Shown one piece after another: positions 46,650 to 60,063 of a stretch of DNA of 64,000 bases. A model generated the notes under the pieces. That model was not told where the DNA came from and made no database searches. It was given only the letters and a program-made list of their open reading frames with translations. The stretch lies in assembly GCA_029204225.1 (NCBI GenBank), contig CM055111.1, positions 18,246,668 through 18,310,667 on the forward strand, given 5' to 3'. The translations under genes and the position numbers were made by a program. Source of the DNA: Diphasiastrum complanatum (taxonomy: Eukaryota; Streptophyta; Lycopodiopsida; Lycopodiales; Lycopodiaceae). The first letter of the stretch is position 1, and every line of letters starts with the position of its first letter.

Positions 46650-47378
46650 ATGTCTTCAATGGGTTCATCCTTGTTGGAACCAAGTGAAAGATTGACCAGT
46701 TCAAATTATTCAATTTGGAAAATGAGGATGGAGTCCATCTTGATCCTTCAAGACGTGATGGAAATAGTTCTTGGCCTTGAAGAAGAACCACAAGTTCTTC
46801 AAGAGGTTCAAAAATACAAAAAGAGTGCTAGGATGGCCCTCCACTACATTAAGATGAATGTCTCTAATGAGATATTGAGGGAGATAGGTACTTGTACAAC
46901 AGCCAAAGAAGCTTGGGATTGTCTCAAGACTATCTATGAGGCTAAGAATACCTCTAGGCTTCTCACTCTTAGGAATCAAATCTTTCAAAGTAGCCAAAAG
47001 AGTGACGAGAGTGCATCTACTTATGTTTTGAGAGTAAAAGATATTCATAGAGAGCTTGCTTGCATTGGTGATTCCATCAATCAAAATGAGCTAGTTCAAG
47101 TCATTCTCAATGGCTTGAGAAGTGAATTTAATAACCTTGTCCAATCCTATGCCATTAAGGAGGAGCTACCAAGTTTGGAGGCTCTCCAAAGTGTGCTAAT
47201 TTCAGAAGAATCAAGACAAGAGTACAAGCTCTTGAGGATGGACAAGCTTTCTCTCACTCATAATGATGGCAAAGCTCTCTTTGCCAAGGATAAGCACAAA
47301 GGGAGGAGCAAGAACCAACATCAACAATCCTCAAGCAAGGACAAAGTCAAATCCAAAGACATGTCGACATGTCTGTAG
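46650..47378 (+). CDS. Copia Gag, truncated and fused to another family
   Basis: ATG 46650 is the natural start (SSMGSSLLEPSERLTSSNYS). The frame stays intact through the Gag core: MRMESILILQDVMEIVLGLE, ALHYIKMNVSNEI, AWDCLKTIYEAKN, YVLRVKDIHRELACIGD. It reaches a basic stretch (KDKHKGRSKNQHQQ) where the zinc knuckle should follow. Instead, at about 47360 the sequence switches to the N-terminal RT region of a different copia family and stops at 47378. The Gag would lack its nucleic-acid-binding knuckle. It is the same family as 18003. Confidence 0.88.
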   Translation: MSSMGSSLLEPSERLTSSNYSIWKMRMESILILQDVMEIVLGLEEEPQVLQEVQKYKKSARMALHYIKMNVSNEILREIGTCTTAKEAWDCLKTIYEAKNTSRLLTLRNQIFQSSQKSDESASTYVLRVKDIHRELACIGDSINQNELVQVILNGLRSEFNNLVQSYAIKEELPSLEALQSVLISEESRQEYKLLRMDKLSLTHNDGKALFAKDKHKGRSKNQHQQSSSKDKVKSKDMSTCL

Positions 47379-48418
47379 CCTATCTTGTTCAGGAACCGAC
47401 GTCTGTTCAAGAGGCACTCAGTTAGCCTCATTCACATCTCTGGAAAGAAGCTATGGATAAAGAGTATTCATCTCTTATCAAGAACCGGACATGGATAATT
47501 GTCCAATTACCTGCTAGCAGAAACGTAGTTGATTGCAAAGGGATTTTTAAAGTCAAGTACAATGCAGATGGAAGCATCAACAGGAGAAAGGCACAACTTG
47601 TCACCAGAGGATTTTCTCAGGTATACAACGTCAAGAACTTTAGTCTAGTAGTCAAGCATTCTTCTATTCGACTTTTTCTATCAATTGTCGCTGCAGCAGA
47701 TTTGGAAATACATCAAATGGATGTACAGACAACATATCTCAATGGAGTTATTGAAGAAGACATCTACATGGTGCAACTCGAAGGTTATACTATCGAGGGT
47801 AAACACAATTATGTGTGTAAACTCCATATGGCACTTTATGGCTTGAAGCAAGCTACTCGAGCATGGTTTCAAAGCATCAATACTTTCCTTATTGATCATG
47901 GCTACACACCCAGCTCCTCAGATTCAAGCTATGCAATAGTCTTTTATCATTATCAATGTATGAGTGGCAGATACATTGCTTTTAAACAAGAGTACCGATC
48001 TGATAAAAGAGGCCAAGACAATGCTATCTTTCAAATTTGACATGACCGATCTGGGCAAAACTCATTTCTGCCTTGGTATACAAATCCACAGAGACAGAAA
48101 ACAGAAGTCGGTCTACATCACACAACAGAGGTACATCTACAACATGTTAGTCAGATATAATCTGATTAATTGCAAGTTAGCTCTCTCACCAATAATACCA
48201 GGTCTCAAATTGTCAAAGGACCAATGTCCTCAAACAATTCATGAGAAGTAGCAGATGCATGAGTATCCTTACCATTCTATTATAGGATCTCCTATGTTTG
48301 CCATGATCTGTACCAGGCGACACACGACTATTGCAGTCAGTTTTCTCAGTCAGTTTATGACCAATCCTGGAGTAACACATTGGAAGGCTCTTATTAGAGT
48401 CATGAGATATCTTTGAGC
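47362..48418 (+). pseudogene. Second copia family, unit 1 (RT fragment)
   Basis: Starts mid-element at DMSVAYLVQEPTSVQEAL-like sequence, then the RT segment of 47453-48040: DCKGIFKVKYN, AQLVTRGFSQVYN, LEIHQMDVQTTYLNGVIEEDIYM and LYGLKQATRAWF. The region of the YVDD block is altered here (SGRYIAFKQEYRS), and a shift places the remainder (48000-48251, FDMTDLGKTHFCLGIQIHRD) in another frame. It ends in the LIRVMRYL-stop motif at 48418, where unit 2 begins. This copy retains CAG at 47726-47730 where unit 2 has TAG. Confidence 0.85.
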
Positions 48419-50161
48419 TACTATGCACCATCTACACAATTGTAAATTGTATATAGATCGTAATTGTAATCTATCAACAATATACTAGACCACAATATAC
48501 TAGAATTCTTAGAAATAGACATAGTAGATGCTTTCATGCTTTCATGCTTTGTCAGGAAGAAGCTCGACATCCAGATTATCAAATGTGTTTTCATCAGCTA
48601 CACTACTCCAGATCAAGCCTAAAAGTTGTTCGATTCCATCGAGTCGAAGATATTCACTAGTCGGGATGTCATCTTCATCAAAGATCAGTTTCAAGACCTC
48701 AAAGGAAAAGGCAGTCCTCATGTAGTTGACCTATCAGATGCTCTTGACACATTGATCTTTCTTGCTCCTCGGTTGACTATTCTCATTGGAGATCCAACCT
48801 CTTCTACTTTTGACGAACAACAAATCAACGACGAATAAGAAGATAATGATGTTACAGATCAGCAACTTCAGTACGATGGAAATGATCAACTTCCTCTATT
48901 ATCCGGGAAATATATCGACATGTCTGTAGCCTATCTTGTTCGAGAACCGACGTCTGTCCAAGAGGCACTCAGTCAGCCTCATTCACATCTCTGGAAAGAA
49001 GCTATGGATAAAGAGTATTCATCTCTTATCAAGAACCGGACATGGATAATTGTCCAATTACCTGCTAGCAGAAACGTAGTTGATTGCAAATGGATTTTTA
49101 AAGTCAAGTACAATGTAGATGGAAGCATCAACAGGAGAAAGGCACAACTTGTCACCAGAGGATTTTCTCAGGTATACAACGTCGACGACACTGAGACCTT
49201 TAGTCTAGTAGTCAAGCATTCTTCTATTCGACTTTTTCTATCATTTGTTGCTGCGGTAGATTTGGAAATACATCAAATGGATGTATAGACAACATATCTC
49301 AATGGAGTTATTGAAGAAGACATTTACATGGTTCAACTCAAAGGTTTATACTATCGAGGGTAAACACAATCATGTGTGTAAACTCCATAAGGTACTTTAT
49401 GGCTTGAAGCAAGCTACTCGAGCATGGTTTCAAAGCATCAATACTTTCCTTATTGATAATGGCCACACACCCAGCTCCTCAGATTCAAATGTTTACTTCA
49501 AAGCTGTGCAATAGTCTTTTATCATTATCAATGTATACGTGGATGATACATTGCTTTTCAACAAGAGTACCAATTTGATAAAAGAGGCCAAGACAATGCT
49601 ATCTTTCAAATTTGACATGACCGATCTGGGCGAAACTCATTTCTGCCTTGATATACAAATCCACAGAGACAGAAAAGAGAAGTTGGTCTACATCACACAA
49701 CAGAGGTACATCTACAACATGTTAGTCAGATATAATCTGATTAATTGCAAGTTAGCTCTCTCACCAATAATACCAGGTCTCAAATTGTCAAAGGACCAAT
49801 GTCCTCAAACAATTCATGAGAAGTAGCAGATGCATGAGTATCCTTACCATTCTATTATAGGATCTCTTATGTATGCCATTATCTGTACCAGGCGACACAC
49901 GACTATTGCAGTCAGTTTTCTCAGTCAGTTTATGACCAATCCTGGAGTAACACATTGGAAGGCTCTTATTAGAGTCATGAGATATCTTTGAGTTACTATG
50001 GACTTTTGCATTTGTTATGGAGCAGTCGGCAATGACAAACTCAATTTACTCAGTGGTTACACAGATGCAAGTTGGCGCTCTATCTTTCACTGAATCAAAG
50101 TATATCACAGCCTCATATACACATTGGAAGGCTCTTATTAGAGTCATGAGATATCTTTGAG
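48419..50161 (+). pseudogene. Second copia family, unit 2 (integrase end, RT, start of RNase H)
   Basis: A unit repeated 1744 bp downstream. It contains the integrase C terminus (SIESKIFTSRDVIFIKDQF, 48632), an acidic linker, and reverse transcriptase (MSVAYLVREPTSVQEAL, 48920; CKWIFKVKYNVDG; VDLEIHQMDV-TAG 49286; a frameshift at 49345; LYGLKQATRAWF; VYVDDTLLF, about 49530; MTDLGETHFCLDIQ). RNase H then starts (GYTDASW, about 50055). It is cut off near 50118 and joined back to the start of the repeat. It lacks a 30-bp stretch present in unit 3 (50653-50682). Confidence 0.87.
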
Positions 50162-52220
50162 CTACTATGCACCATCTACACAATTGTAAATTGTATATAG
50201 ATGGTAATTGCAATCTATCAACAATATACTAGACCACAATATACTAGAATTCTTAGAAATAGACATAGTATATGCTTTCATGCTTTCATGCTTTCTCAGG
50301 AAGAAGCTCGACATCCAGATTATCAAATGTGTTTTCATCAGCTACACTACTCCAGATCAAGCCTAAAAGTTGTTCGATTCCATCGAGTCGAAGATATTCA
50401 CTAGTCGGGATGTCATCTTCATCAAAGATCAGTTTCAAGACCTCAAAGGAAAAGGCAGTCCCCATGTAGCTGACCTGTCAGATGCTCCTGACACATTGAT
50501 CTTTCTTGCTCCTCGGTTGACTATTCTCATTGGAGATCCAAGCTCTTCTACTTTTGACGAACAACAAATCAACGACGAATAAGAAGATGATGATGTTACA
50601 GATCAGCAACTTCAGTACGATGGAAATGATCAACTTCCTCTATTATCCGGGAGATCATCAAGGACTAGCAGACCACTTGAGAAATATATCAACATGTCTG
50701 TAGCCTATCTTGTTCAGGAACCGACGTCTGTCCAAGAGGCACTCAGTCAGCCTCATTCACATCTCTGGAAAGAAGCTATGGATAAAGAGTATTCATCTCT
50801 TATCAAGAACCGGACATGGATAATTGTCCAATTACCTGCTAGCAGAAACGTAGTTGATTGCAAATGGATTTTTAAAGTCAAGTACAATGTAGATGGAAGC
50901 ATCAACAGGAGAAAGGTACAACTTGTCACCAGAGGATTTTCTTAGGTATACAACGTCGACGACACTGAGACCTTTAGTCTAGTAGTCAAGCATTCTTCTA
51001 TTCGAGTTTTTTAATCATTTGCCGCTACGGCAGATTTGGAAATACATCAAATGGATATATAGACAACATATCTCAATGGAGTTATTGAAGAAGACATTTA
51101 CATGGTTCAACTCAAGGGTTTATACTATCGAGGGTAAACACAATCATGTGTGTAAACTCCATAAGGTACTTTATGGCTTGAAGCAAGCTACTCGAGCATG
51201 GTTTCAAAGCATCAATACTTTCCTTATTGATCATGGCCACACACCCAGCTCCTCAAATTCAAATGTTTACTTCAAAGCTGTGCAATAGTCTTTTATCATT
51301 ATCAATGTATACGTGGATGATACATTGCTTTTCAACAAGAGTACCGATCTGATAAAAGAGGCCAAGACAATGCTATCTTTTGAATTTGACATGACCGATC
51401 TGGGCGAAACTCATTTCTGCCTTGATATACAAATCCACAGAGACAGAAAAGAGAAGTTGGTCTACATCACACAACAGAGGTACATCTACAACATGTTAGT
51501 CAGATATAATCTGATTAATTGCAAGTTAGCTCTCTCACCAATAATACCAGGTCTCAAATTGTCAAAGGACCAATGTCCTCAAACAATTCATGAGAAGTAG
51601 CAGATGCATGAGTATCCTTACCATTCTATTATAGGATCTCTTATGTATGCCATGATCTGTACCAGGCGACACACGACTATTGCAGTCAGTTTTCTCAGTC
51701 TATTTATGACCAATCCTGGAGTAACACATTGGAAGGCTCTTATTAGAGTCATGAGATATCTTTGAGCTACTATGGACTTTTGCATTTGTTATGGAACAGT
51801 CGGCAATGACAAACTCAATTTACTCAGTGGTTACACAGATGCAAGTTGGCGCTCTATCTTTCACTGAATCAAAGTATATCACAGCCTCTCAAGCTACAAA
51901 GGAAGCAGTTTGGTTGAGGAACTTACTCTCAGATACCAATCTGAATCAATATGCTCCGATGACATTATTTTGTGATAATCAAAGTGCCATTGCTTTATCA
52001 ACCAACCCTAGATTTCATTCTAGGAACAAGCACATTGAACTGAAGTATCATTTTTTCAGAAGCAAAGTTCTCAATGAAGAGATTAGATTGTAGTACTGTA
52101 GAACACAAGATATGACATCAGATAATTTTACCAAAGCATTAAGTTTTAAAGCTCACAGAAGATTCTGGTTGGAACTAAGTTTGAAGGTCAAGGCATTCAA
52201 GGATTCAGATTAAGGGGGAG
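50162..52220 (+). pseudogene. Second copia family, unit 3, with RNase H and polypurine tract
   Basis: Same content and order as unit 2 with few substitutions, including TAG at 50944 where unit 2 keeps CAG. Unlike units 1 and 2, it continues into a full RNase H C terminus: ITASQATKEAVWLRNLLSD, LFCDNQSAIALSTNPRFHSR, KHIELKYHFFR and NFTKALSFKAHRRF. It ends at TAA and the polypurine tract TAAGGGGGAG (52211-52220) just before the 3' LTR. Stops and a frameshift make it non-functional. The three units together are a tandem array of 3'-half pieces, not three elements. Confidence 0.88.
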
Positions 52221-53421
52221 TGTTGAATTATTCTCCTTTTTACTAATCAACTAATCGATTTTGATCCTCATCCATTATTTATCCAGTTCTGTTGATTTTC
52301 CTATGTTTTTATACAGTCTGCAGAATTACAAGTGTTTTTACACAGTCTGTAGAAATACACGGAGTTTGACAACAATGTCGCATTTTTTGCCTGTCAGGAA
52401 TTGCGAGTAAATATGCAAAGTCGCATTTTTCGGTTTTTTCAAAGTGCCTCAAATGTTCAGGAAATAACTCTGGGAAACTGTGGGGCTACCCTAAATCAGA
52501 TTTAAAGACATTGTCGGATTTTTTGCAAAATGCCAACAGTCGCATTTTTGCAACACCTTCACATGTGGCAGTTTTAGTTCATTTCTGTAGAGTGACAGTT
52601 TTGATTCATTTATGCAGACAGACTATTTACGGCCAATTTCCACCGCTTATCAACAATCAATTTCTAAAAAGGAACTAGATGGATGCCAGCGGACACCAGT
52701 CAATTGGTGATCACATTTAACGACCTAATTGCTTAGTATATATAGTTGTTCATATTCATACAGTTTTCAAGTTAAGAAGTTCAAAAATCAATCAAGAAGC
52801 ATTTAAATAGTTAGCTCTCTCTCTCTCTCTCTCGAGCCTGCGAGCTTGAACAATCCTGAGCACTCTAGCTCACTTCTTAGAGTTGTTTTAGAGATTGCTA
52901 TTGCGCTACTACTTATCAACATTGCGCTTAATTTAGACTTTCATTTTAGCCACTCAGAGATAGCATGGAGTACGCGGCTTTGATCCGCAAGTTATTGTAC
53001 TCATTTACTTCTGTTTTGTTTTCATACTAAATCGATACTATCTTTTATTGCATTTAGCTTCGTCTCAGAATGTATGCATTTATGTAGTCTTTTGCAACTA
53101 ATTATTTGTCTAGTGTTTCGCGACTAATTATTTGTCTAGTGATTCACGACAAACTATTTGTCTGATAATTCAATGCATTATTCTTTGGATACGTAATCAT
53201 TGTAGTATTGATGATTTCAAAGTTAGTTACTATAAGATCAAACATGATTTTTATCACCACTGTTTCGTTTGAAATTGATAGGCGTAGTCATGCATAGAGA
53301 AAGAGGAAGATAGTTTATTCCTCTACACATGAAAAGTTTTCTTTCTAGACGCTCGAATATTTTTCATTCTAGTTCGTTTCTTTTCGAGTTCAAGCTATCT
53401 TCTGCACACCTCTTTCCAACA
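52221..53421 (+). mobile_element. 3' LTR of the second copia family
   Basis: Begins TGTTGAATTATTC directly after AAGGGGGAG and most likely ends TTCCAACA at 53421, giving inverted TGTTG/CAACA ends and about 1.2 kb. A TATA box (AGTATATATAG) is at about 52735, with a (CT)n run at 52817-52834 in the transcribed part. No 5' LTR of this family is in the window. Confidence 0.7.
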
Positions 53422-54048
53422 CATTAAAGTAAACCAACTCCTGTCCATGAAGATGAACTACGAATTGAGTCACAACTGGCTTATGAGCACCCATAGAAAT
53501 TTTAGACAATCGCCAACAAGCCTCACTCGTAGAGAAATATCAAGTTGTCGAACACTCCCGTAGTATCAAACATTTATATTCTTGACTCGACTGATCTTGT
53601 AAAAGGTCCAAGATCGTCTACACCAGACGAATAGATTATTAACAACGAATCACAAGAAGGTATTGTAGCTCAGCAGCAACAGTATAATCAGGGTCATCTC
53701 CCAGAAGATCATCAAGAGTGTTGCATCAGAATGGAAACCGACTTGTCGAGAAAGGCCAACTTGTCGAAGAAAGACCAACTCTATCGACTATCGTCAAACT
53801 ACCGAGGAAGTCCGATTCCAAAGTGTCGAAGCCTTATCATGCCCTGTTCTTGTATTGTGAAACTACTTGGACAATGGCAGCAGCCGCCACGATCTACTCT
53901 AGATGGCACAACGGCTCCATGCCACTTTCTTGTACATACATCTACATAGATGGTAATTGTAATCTATCAACAATATACTAGAATTCTTTGAAATAGACAT
54001 AGTAGATGCTTTCATGCATCAATTATTCCTTTCAGACTAATTGTCAAT
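53422..54048. pseudogene. Copia linker remnant and copied junction sequence
   Basis: Around 53650-53720 the sequence resembles the acidic linker before reverse transcriptase of the second copia family (QQQQYNQGHLPEDHQ against the QQLQYDGNDQLP type). Positions 53930-54020 match the start of the tandem units at 48450 and 50195 (GGTAATTGTAATCTATCAAC). It is therefore a further broken piece of the same or a sister family. No intact ORF. Confidence 0.5.
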
Positions 54049-54051
54049 AAT

Positions 54052-56791
<2,740 letters not shown>

Positions 56792-56794
56792 AAT

Positions 56795-57113
56795 AAGCTC
56801 ATAGATTTTACAAAGCGGAGTTACTTTCCTGAGCATTGTCTTGTGCTCACAACATCCATTTGAATTGTATTTTCATACACATCAATCTGAATCGACTATT
56901 GTCTTGTTGTTGCGTACAAACCTTTGTCAGTGTTGCATGCTTTGCTATATCTTATTTTATGTCTGACTTTCTAAATTGCTTTTTCTAACTGTCTGCTCTT
57001 CTGCTTCTGCAACACAAATAGATTCTTTGTGTTTGTCTGCACAATCCATTGTGATCCATGCAGTGCACGCACCGAGTATTCTACTCTTTGAATCCCAAAA
57101 TGGTATTAAAGCC
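56795..57113 (+). mobile_element. Copia LTR end with degenerate primer site
   Basis: At 57101-57113 TGGTATTAAAGCC matches the initiator tRNA-Met primer site TGGTATCAGAGCC except at two positions, and a copia gag starts 140 bp downstream. The upstream 300 bp would then be the 3' part of the LTR, interrupted or adjoined on the left by the CACTA-type element. Confidence 0.55.
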
Positions 57114-57253
57114 ATCATTATAGATTGATAAGCTTCCCACATAACCTGGTTCTATCACCTGATAGAATAAATGTCTTCTTGTCTAGTAAATAGCATTAGA
57201 TTTTTATTCTTAAGTCATTGATAGTTATTATTGTCACCTAGAGTAACTTCCAC

Positions 57254-57606
57254 ATGGATTTCCAAAGTAAGCTTGGTCGTATCATGGAAAAGCTTGATGG
57301 ATCCACCTATCATCTTTAGAAATTTAAGATGAAAGCCATGCTAATGGCTATGAAATTGTATGATGTTGTCACAAGTGCAGAGGCAAAGCCTGAAGCAGAC
57401 GACCTACAAGCTTAATCACTGCTATTGGACAAACAGCCAAGCTCTTCATACATCGACTTTTGAATCAATTGATATGCTTTGGCATTTCAGATTAGGCCAT
57501 CTCAACTTCAATAGTATTCAGCAAATGTCGACTTAGAATCTAGTGCAAGATATTCCTTTTGTTAGCAAACCAGCTAGAAGTCCTTTTATTTCTAATTCAG
57601 AGTTTA
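57254..57606 (+). pseudogene. Copia gag start joined to pre-integrase fragment
   Basis: ATG 57254 opens a copia Gag N terminus (GRIMEKLDGSTYHL-stop-KFKMKAMLMAMKLYDVV). After about 55 codons and a TAA it changes directly to a GAG-pre-integrase segment (about 57466: LWHFRLGHLNFNSIQQMST, with the HxxxGH zinc ligands). The rest of Gag and all of protease have been deleted. Nothing of pol follows. Confidence 0.75.
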
Positions 57607-57613
57607 GATTACA

Positions 57614-58016
57614 CCTCTCTTATAATGATTAGCTAAGATGTCTTGTAATTCCACCTGGTGGGACATAAGTATAGATCAAAATCAATAGAACGTAACAAGT
57701 AGAAGCATATGCAAAAAGCAGAATATAGATTTGTGAGATAAGCATCAAACCGCCAATGAGCAATGCACTACTGACTTATTCTGAAAGAAAATCCAATACA
57801 AAACAAATTATGTTCTTCCAACTGCGATCTATGCAATACATATGTCATTGTTTGATTGATTGCTACTATGTCTATGATTGATAGCCGTGTATTTAGATCC
57901 TGCAATTGAATGCATCGTGTAGTGCACTTCCACTAAGAATAGGTGCACACAGCTCGGCATTGTAGTCCATCTGGGGTTCTCAAATATGATATCATAGTAG
58001 AGTTACTAGATACATT
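57614..58016. other. Possible 5' LTR end of the second 36.5-kb-type copia copy
   Basis: No gene. The stretch directly precedes the gag at 58017 and includes a CCAATGAGCA motif also present in the LTR at 40512-41335. TGATATCATAG at 57988 may be a degraded initiator tRNA-Met site. LTR limits are not clear. Confidence 0.4.
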
Positions 58017-58333
58017 ATGACTACTACAATTCAAGCTAGGATTCCAATCAATCTTGATGGCACAAACTATCGCGTATGTAAGTTTCAAAATTAAAATGCA
58101 ATGGAGATCATCGTGTCCTCCATAAATGAACAAATCCTCATGCAGATTGAAGATTGCTAAAGCAATCATGAAGCGTGGGAGAAACTAAAGTAGAAGTATG
58201 AAGTGAAAATAGCTGCGTCGGTGATGTACCTCCATAATCAGCTTCAAAGCATGTGATGTGATGACAGCAAGTTGGATCAGCATGTTGAGAAGATCGGAAT
58301 GTTCTTCGCTCAGCTTTTTGAATCTGGACAAGA
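58017..58333 (+). pseudogene. Copia gag, left part, interrupted by a nested element
   Basis: ATG 58017 starts TTTIQARIPINLDGTNYR, the complete N terminus missing from the sister copy at 36505. Stops (TAA 58092, TAA, TAG, TGA) and a deletion of about 35 codons follow. The recognisable Gag continues as IIVSSINEQILMQIEDC and KLDQHVEKIGMFFAQLFESG. It breaks at 58333 in the middle of Gag and resumes at 60755. Confidence 0.88.
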
Positions 58334-59043
58334 TGTTGAAGGGTTTGCGGATCCCAAGGCAACCCTAACCCTAGTTAATAAGTGAGAGGGATTTGGCACT
58401 TTGCGTGTGTAAGTCCAACCCGATGGTCACATAGTTATTTGATTGATTAGTTAAAAGTGAATAAAAGGACTTTAGGCCTTTTTGCGAGACTTTTAATGTC
58501 GCACGGCCTAAATGTCAAGTTAGTGAATAAAGTTGGGTTTCCCTCCAATTTTGATGGTTCCCACACTTTCTTGAAATTGAATAAAAAGAGAGGCAAGACT
58601 GGACCAATAGGATTCAAAGGCCAGGGTCCTCCTCTCTACTATAAAAAGGCACCAACTCAAGTTGTTCCTCATGTTCATTTTCTCATTTCAATAAAGCAAA
58701 TGTGAATGTCCTTGCTCTTCCTCTCTTTTCCTCCATTTCTCATGCTTTCTTTGGATTTTGCTAATTGTTCGATCTAGTCATTATTGGGATTGCTATTTCT
58801 TATGATTTTTGTGAGAGAGAAAGGGAGAGAGAGAAGAGTAAGTTTCTATCATTGTTGTGGATTTAGGGTTAATGGATGTAGTGTTAATGGATGTTAGTGT
58901 TAGATCATCCATTCATGTTGAAATCTGAACTATACTATCGCTCTCATGGGAACGAACCTACGCGTGACAACTAACTCCGTCTCTTTGATGCTAGATTGAC
59001 TAGATCTTGGATTCAGGTTAGGCAATGAAAGAAACCCACTACA
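58334..59043 (+). repeat. 5' LTR of the nested element
   Basis: TGTTGAAGGG...CCCACTACA, 710 bp. CTATAAAAAGG near 58639 is a good TATA box. It differs from the 3' LTR by scattered substitutions and by lacking two short segments of about 20-30 bp (present at about 60373-60405 and 60580-60600). Confidence 0.95.
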
Positions 59044-59047
59044 ATTT

Positions 59048-59065
59048 TGGCGCCGTTGCCGGGGA
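59048..59065 (+). other. Primer-binding site, tRNA-Asp
   Basis: TGGCGCCGTTGCCGGGGA, 4 bp after the LTR, is an exact 18-nt complement to the 3' end of plant tRNA-Asp(GUC). Confidence 0.93.
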
Positions 59066-59249
59066 GCTACGCCAATTTTTCAGTTTTCAACATGTTTGGT
59101 TGACGGTTAGCGTGCATTAGGCATCTTGTCGTGGCATGCTAGGGTTAGCTTTGCATTATGGATGTGATTTTTGAAAGTTATGTCCAAAAACGTTTAAAAA
59201 ATGAGTGGTGATTGTATTTTTTGTTTTTTAATTTTTTGCCTCTTTTTAT

Positions 59250-59765
59250 TCAAATTCTGCCCTATTTTCTATTTCCTATAATTCAATCTGAATATGTAGG
59301 ATTGTAGATCGTTTTTTAATTCTGTTTAGTATTGAGCAAGTTACAAAATTTTGAAATTGGCAACAAACTTTTGTAAACTTGTTAAAAACCAGAAACTTCC
59401 AGATTCGTTTTTTTCTGCCCTGTTTGATTCATTTTTTTCTCTACTTTCTATTGTCTGTAATTTGATTTAAATAGGTAAGCTGTAGAGCATTAGAAGAGCT
59501 TTATATGCATATATTTTTTTTGGATTCCGTTTAGTATTTGGCAAGTTACAAATTTTTGAAGTTGGCAACAAAATTCTGTAAACTTGTCAAAAACCAGAAA
59601 CGTCCAAATTCGTTTTTTTCTGTCCTGTTTGATTCATTTTTTGCCCAACTCTCTGTTCTCAATAATTCCATTTGAATAGCTAGAGTTGTAGAGCATTGAA
59701 AGGGCTTTTGTAAAGATATCATTGTTTTCTCATTTCGTTACATATTGAGGAAATTACAAATTTTT
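59250..59765 (+). repeat. Diverged tandem units in the leader of the nested element
   Basis: Three diverged units of about 160-200 bp starting near 59253, 59411 and 59618. Each has TTCTGYCCTRTTT, a GTAGAGCATT-like stretch, and GCAAGTTACAAATTTTTGAA with AAAACCAGAAAC. Confidence 0.75.
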
Positions 59766-59769
59766 GAAA

Positions 59770-60063
59770 ATGTCAAAAAAAAGAAATTATGCAGTTACCT
59801 TGTCGCTAGCTTCAACAATGCCATTGCTAGCAGGTGCACCTATCTACAAGGATCAACATCAACAAGCATTATTTTGGGATCTTTTTTTGGATGGTGTCGA
59901 CTACCCATTTGTCAATGCACAAGGTTATCATGAATGGCCACCGGACCCATATGGCTATTCAAGCGTCGAGGTTGGTGTCATGGGACCGCCACCAGTTTTG
60001 GTGGGGGATACTGTTGAAGGGTTTGCGGATCCCAAGGCAACCCTAACCCTAGTTAATAAGTGA
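59770..60063 (+). CDS. Short ORF of the nested LTR element (97 aa)
   Basis: ATG 59770 to TGA 60063. The last 17 codons lie inside the 3' LTR. The product has a basic start (SKKRNYAV) and a Pro/Tyr/Trp-containing middle (FVNAQGYHEWPPDPYGYS). It resembles no Gag region that I know well enough to name. It could be a remnant Gag N terminus of the parental element or a chance frame. It is the only coding capacity of the element. The purine run GGTGGGGGATA just upstream of 60012 is the likely polypurine tract and is embedded in this frame. Confidence 0.45.
   Translation: MSKKRNYAVTLSLASTMPLLAGAPIYKDQHQQALFWDLFLDGVDYPFVNAQGYHEWPPDPYGYSSVEVGVMGPPPVLVGDTVEGFADPKATLTLVNK

Noticed and set aside
57981-58000. 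TGATATCATAG as a primer-binding site
   Set aside because: Too degenerate to call on its own; kept only as a possibility in the description of the stretch before the gag at 58017.
58362-58378. AACCCTAACCCTAG-like sequence in both LTRs of the nested element (also near 60040)
   Set aside because: It resembles two plant telomere repeats, but only two units occur and they are part of the LTR; not an interstitial telomere.
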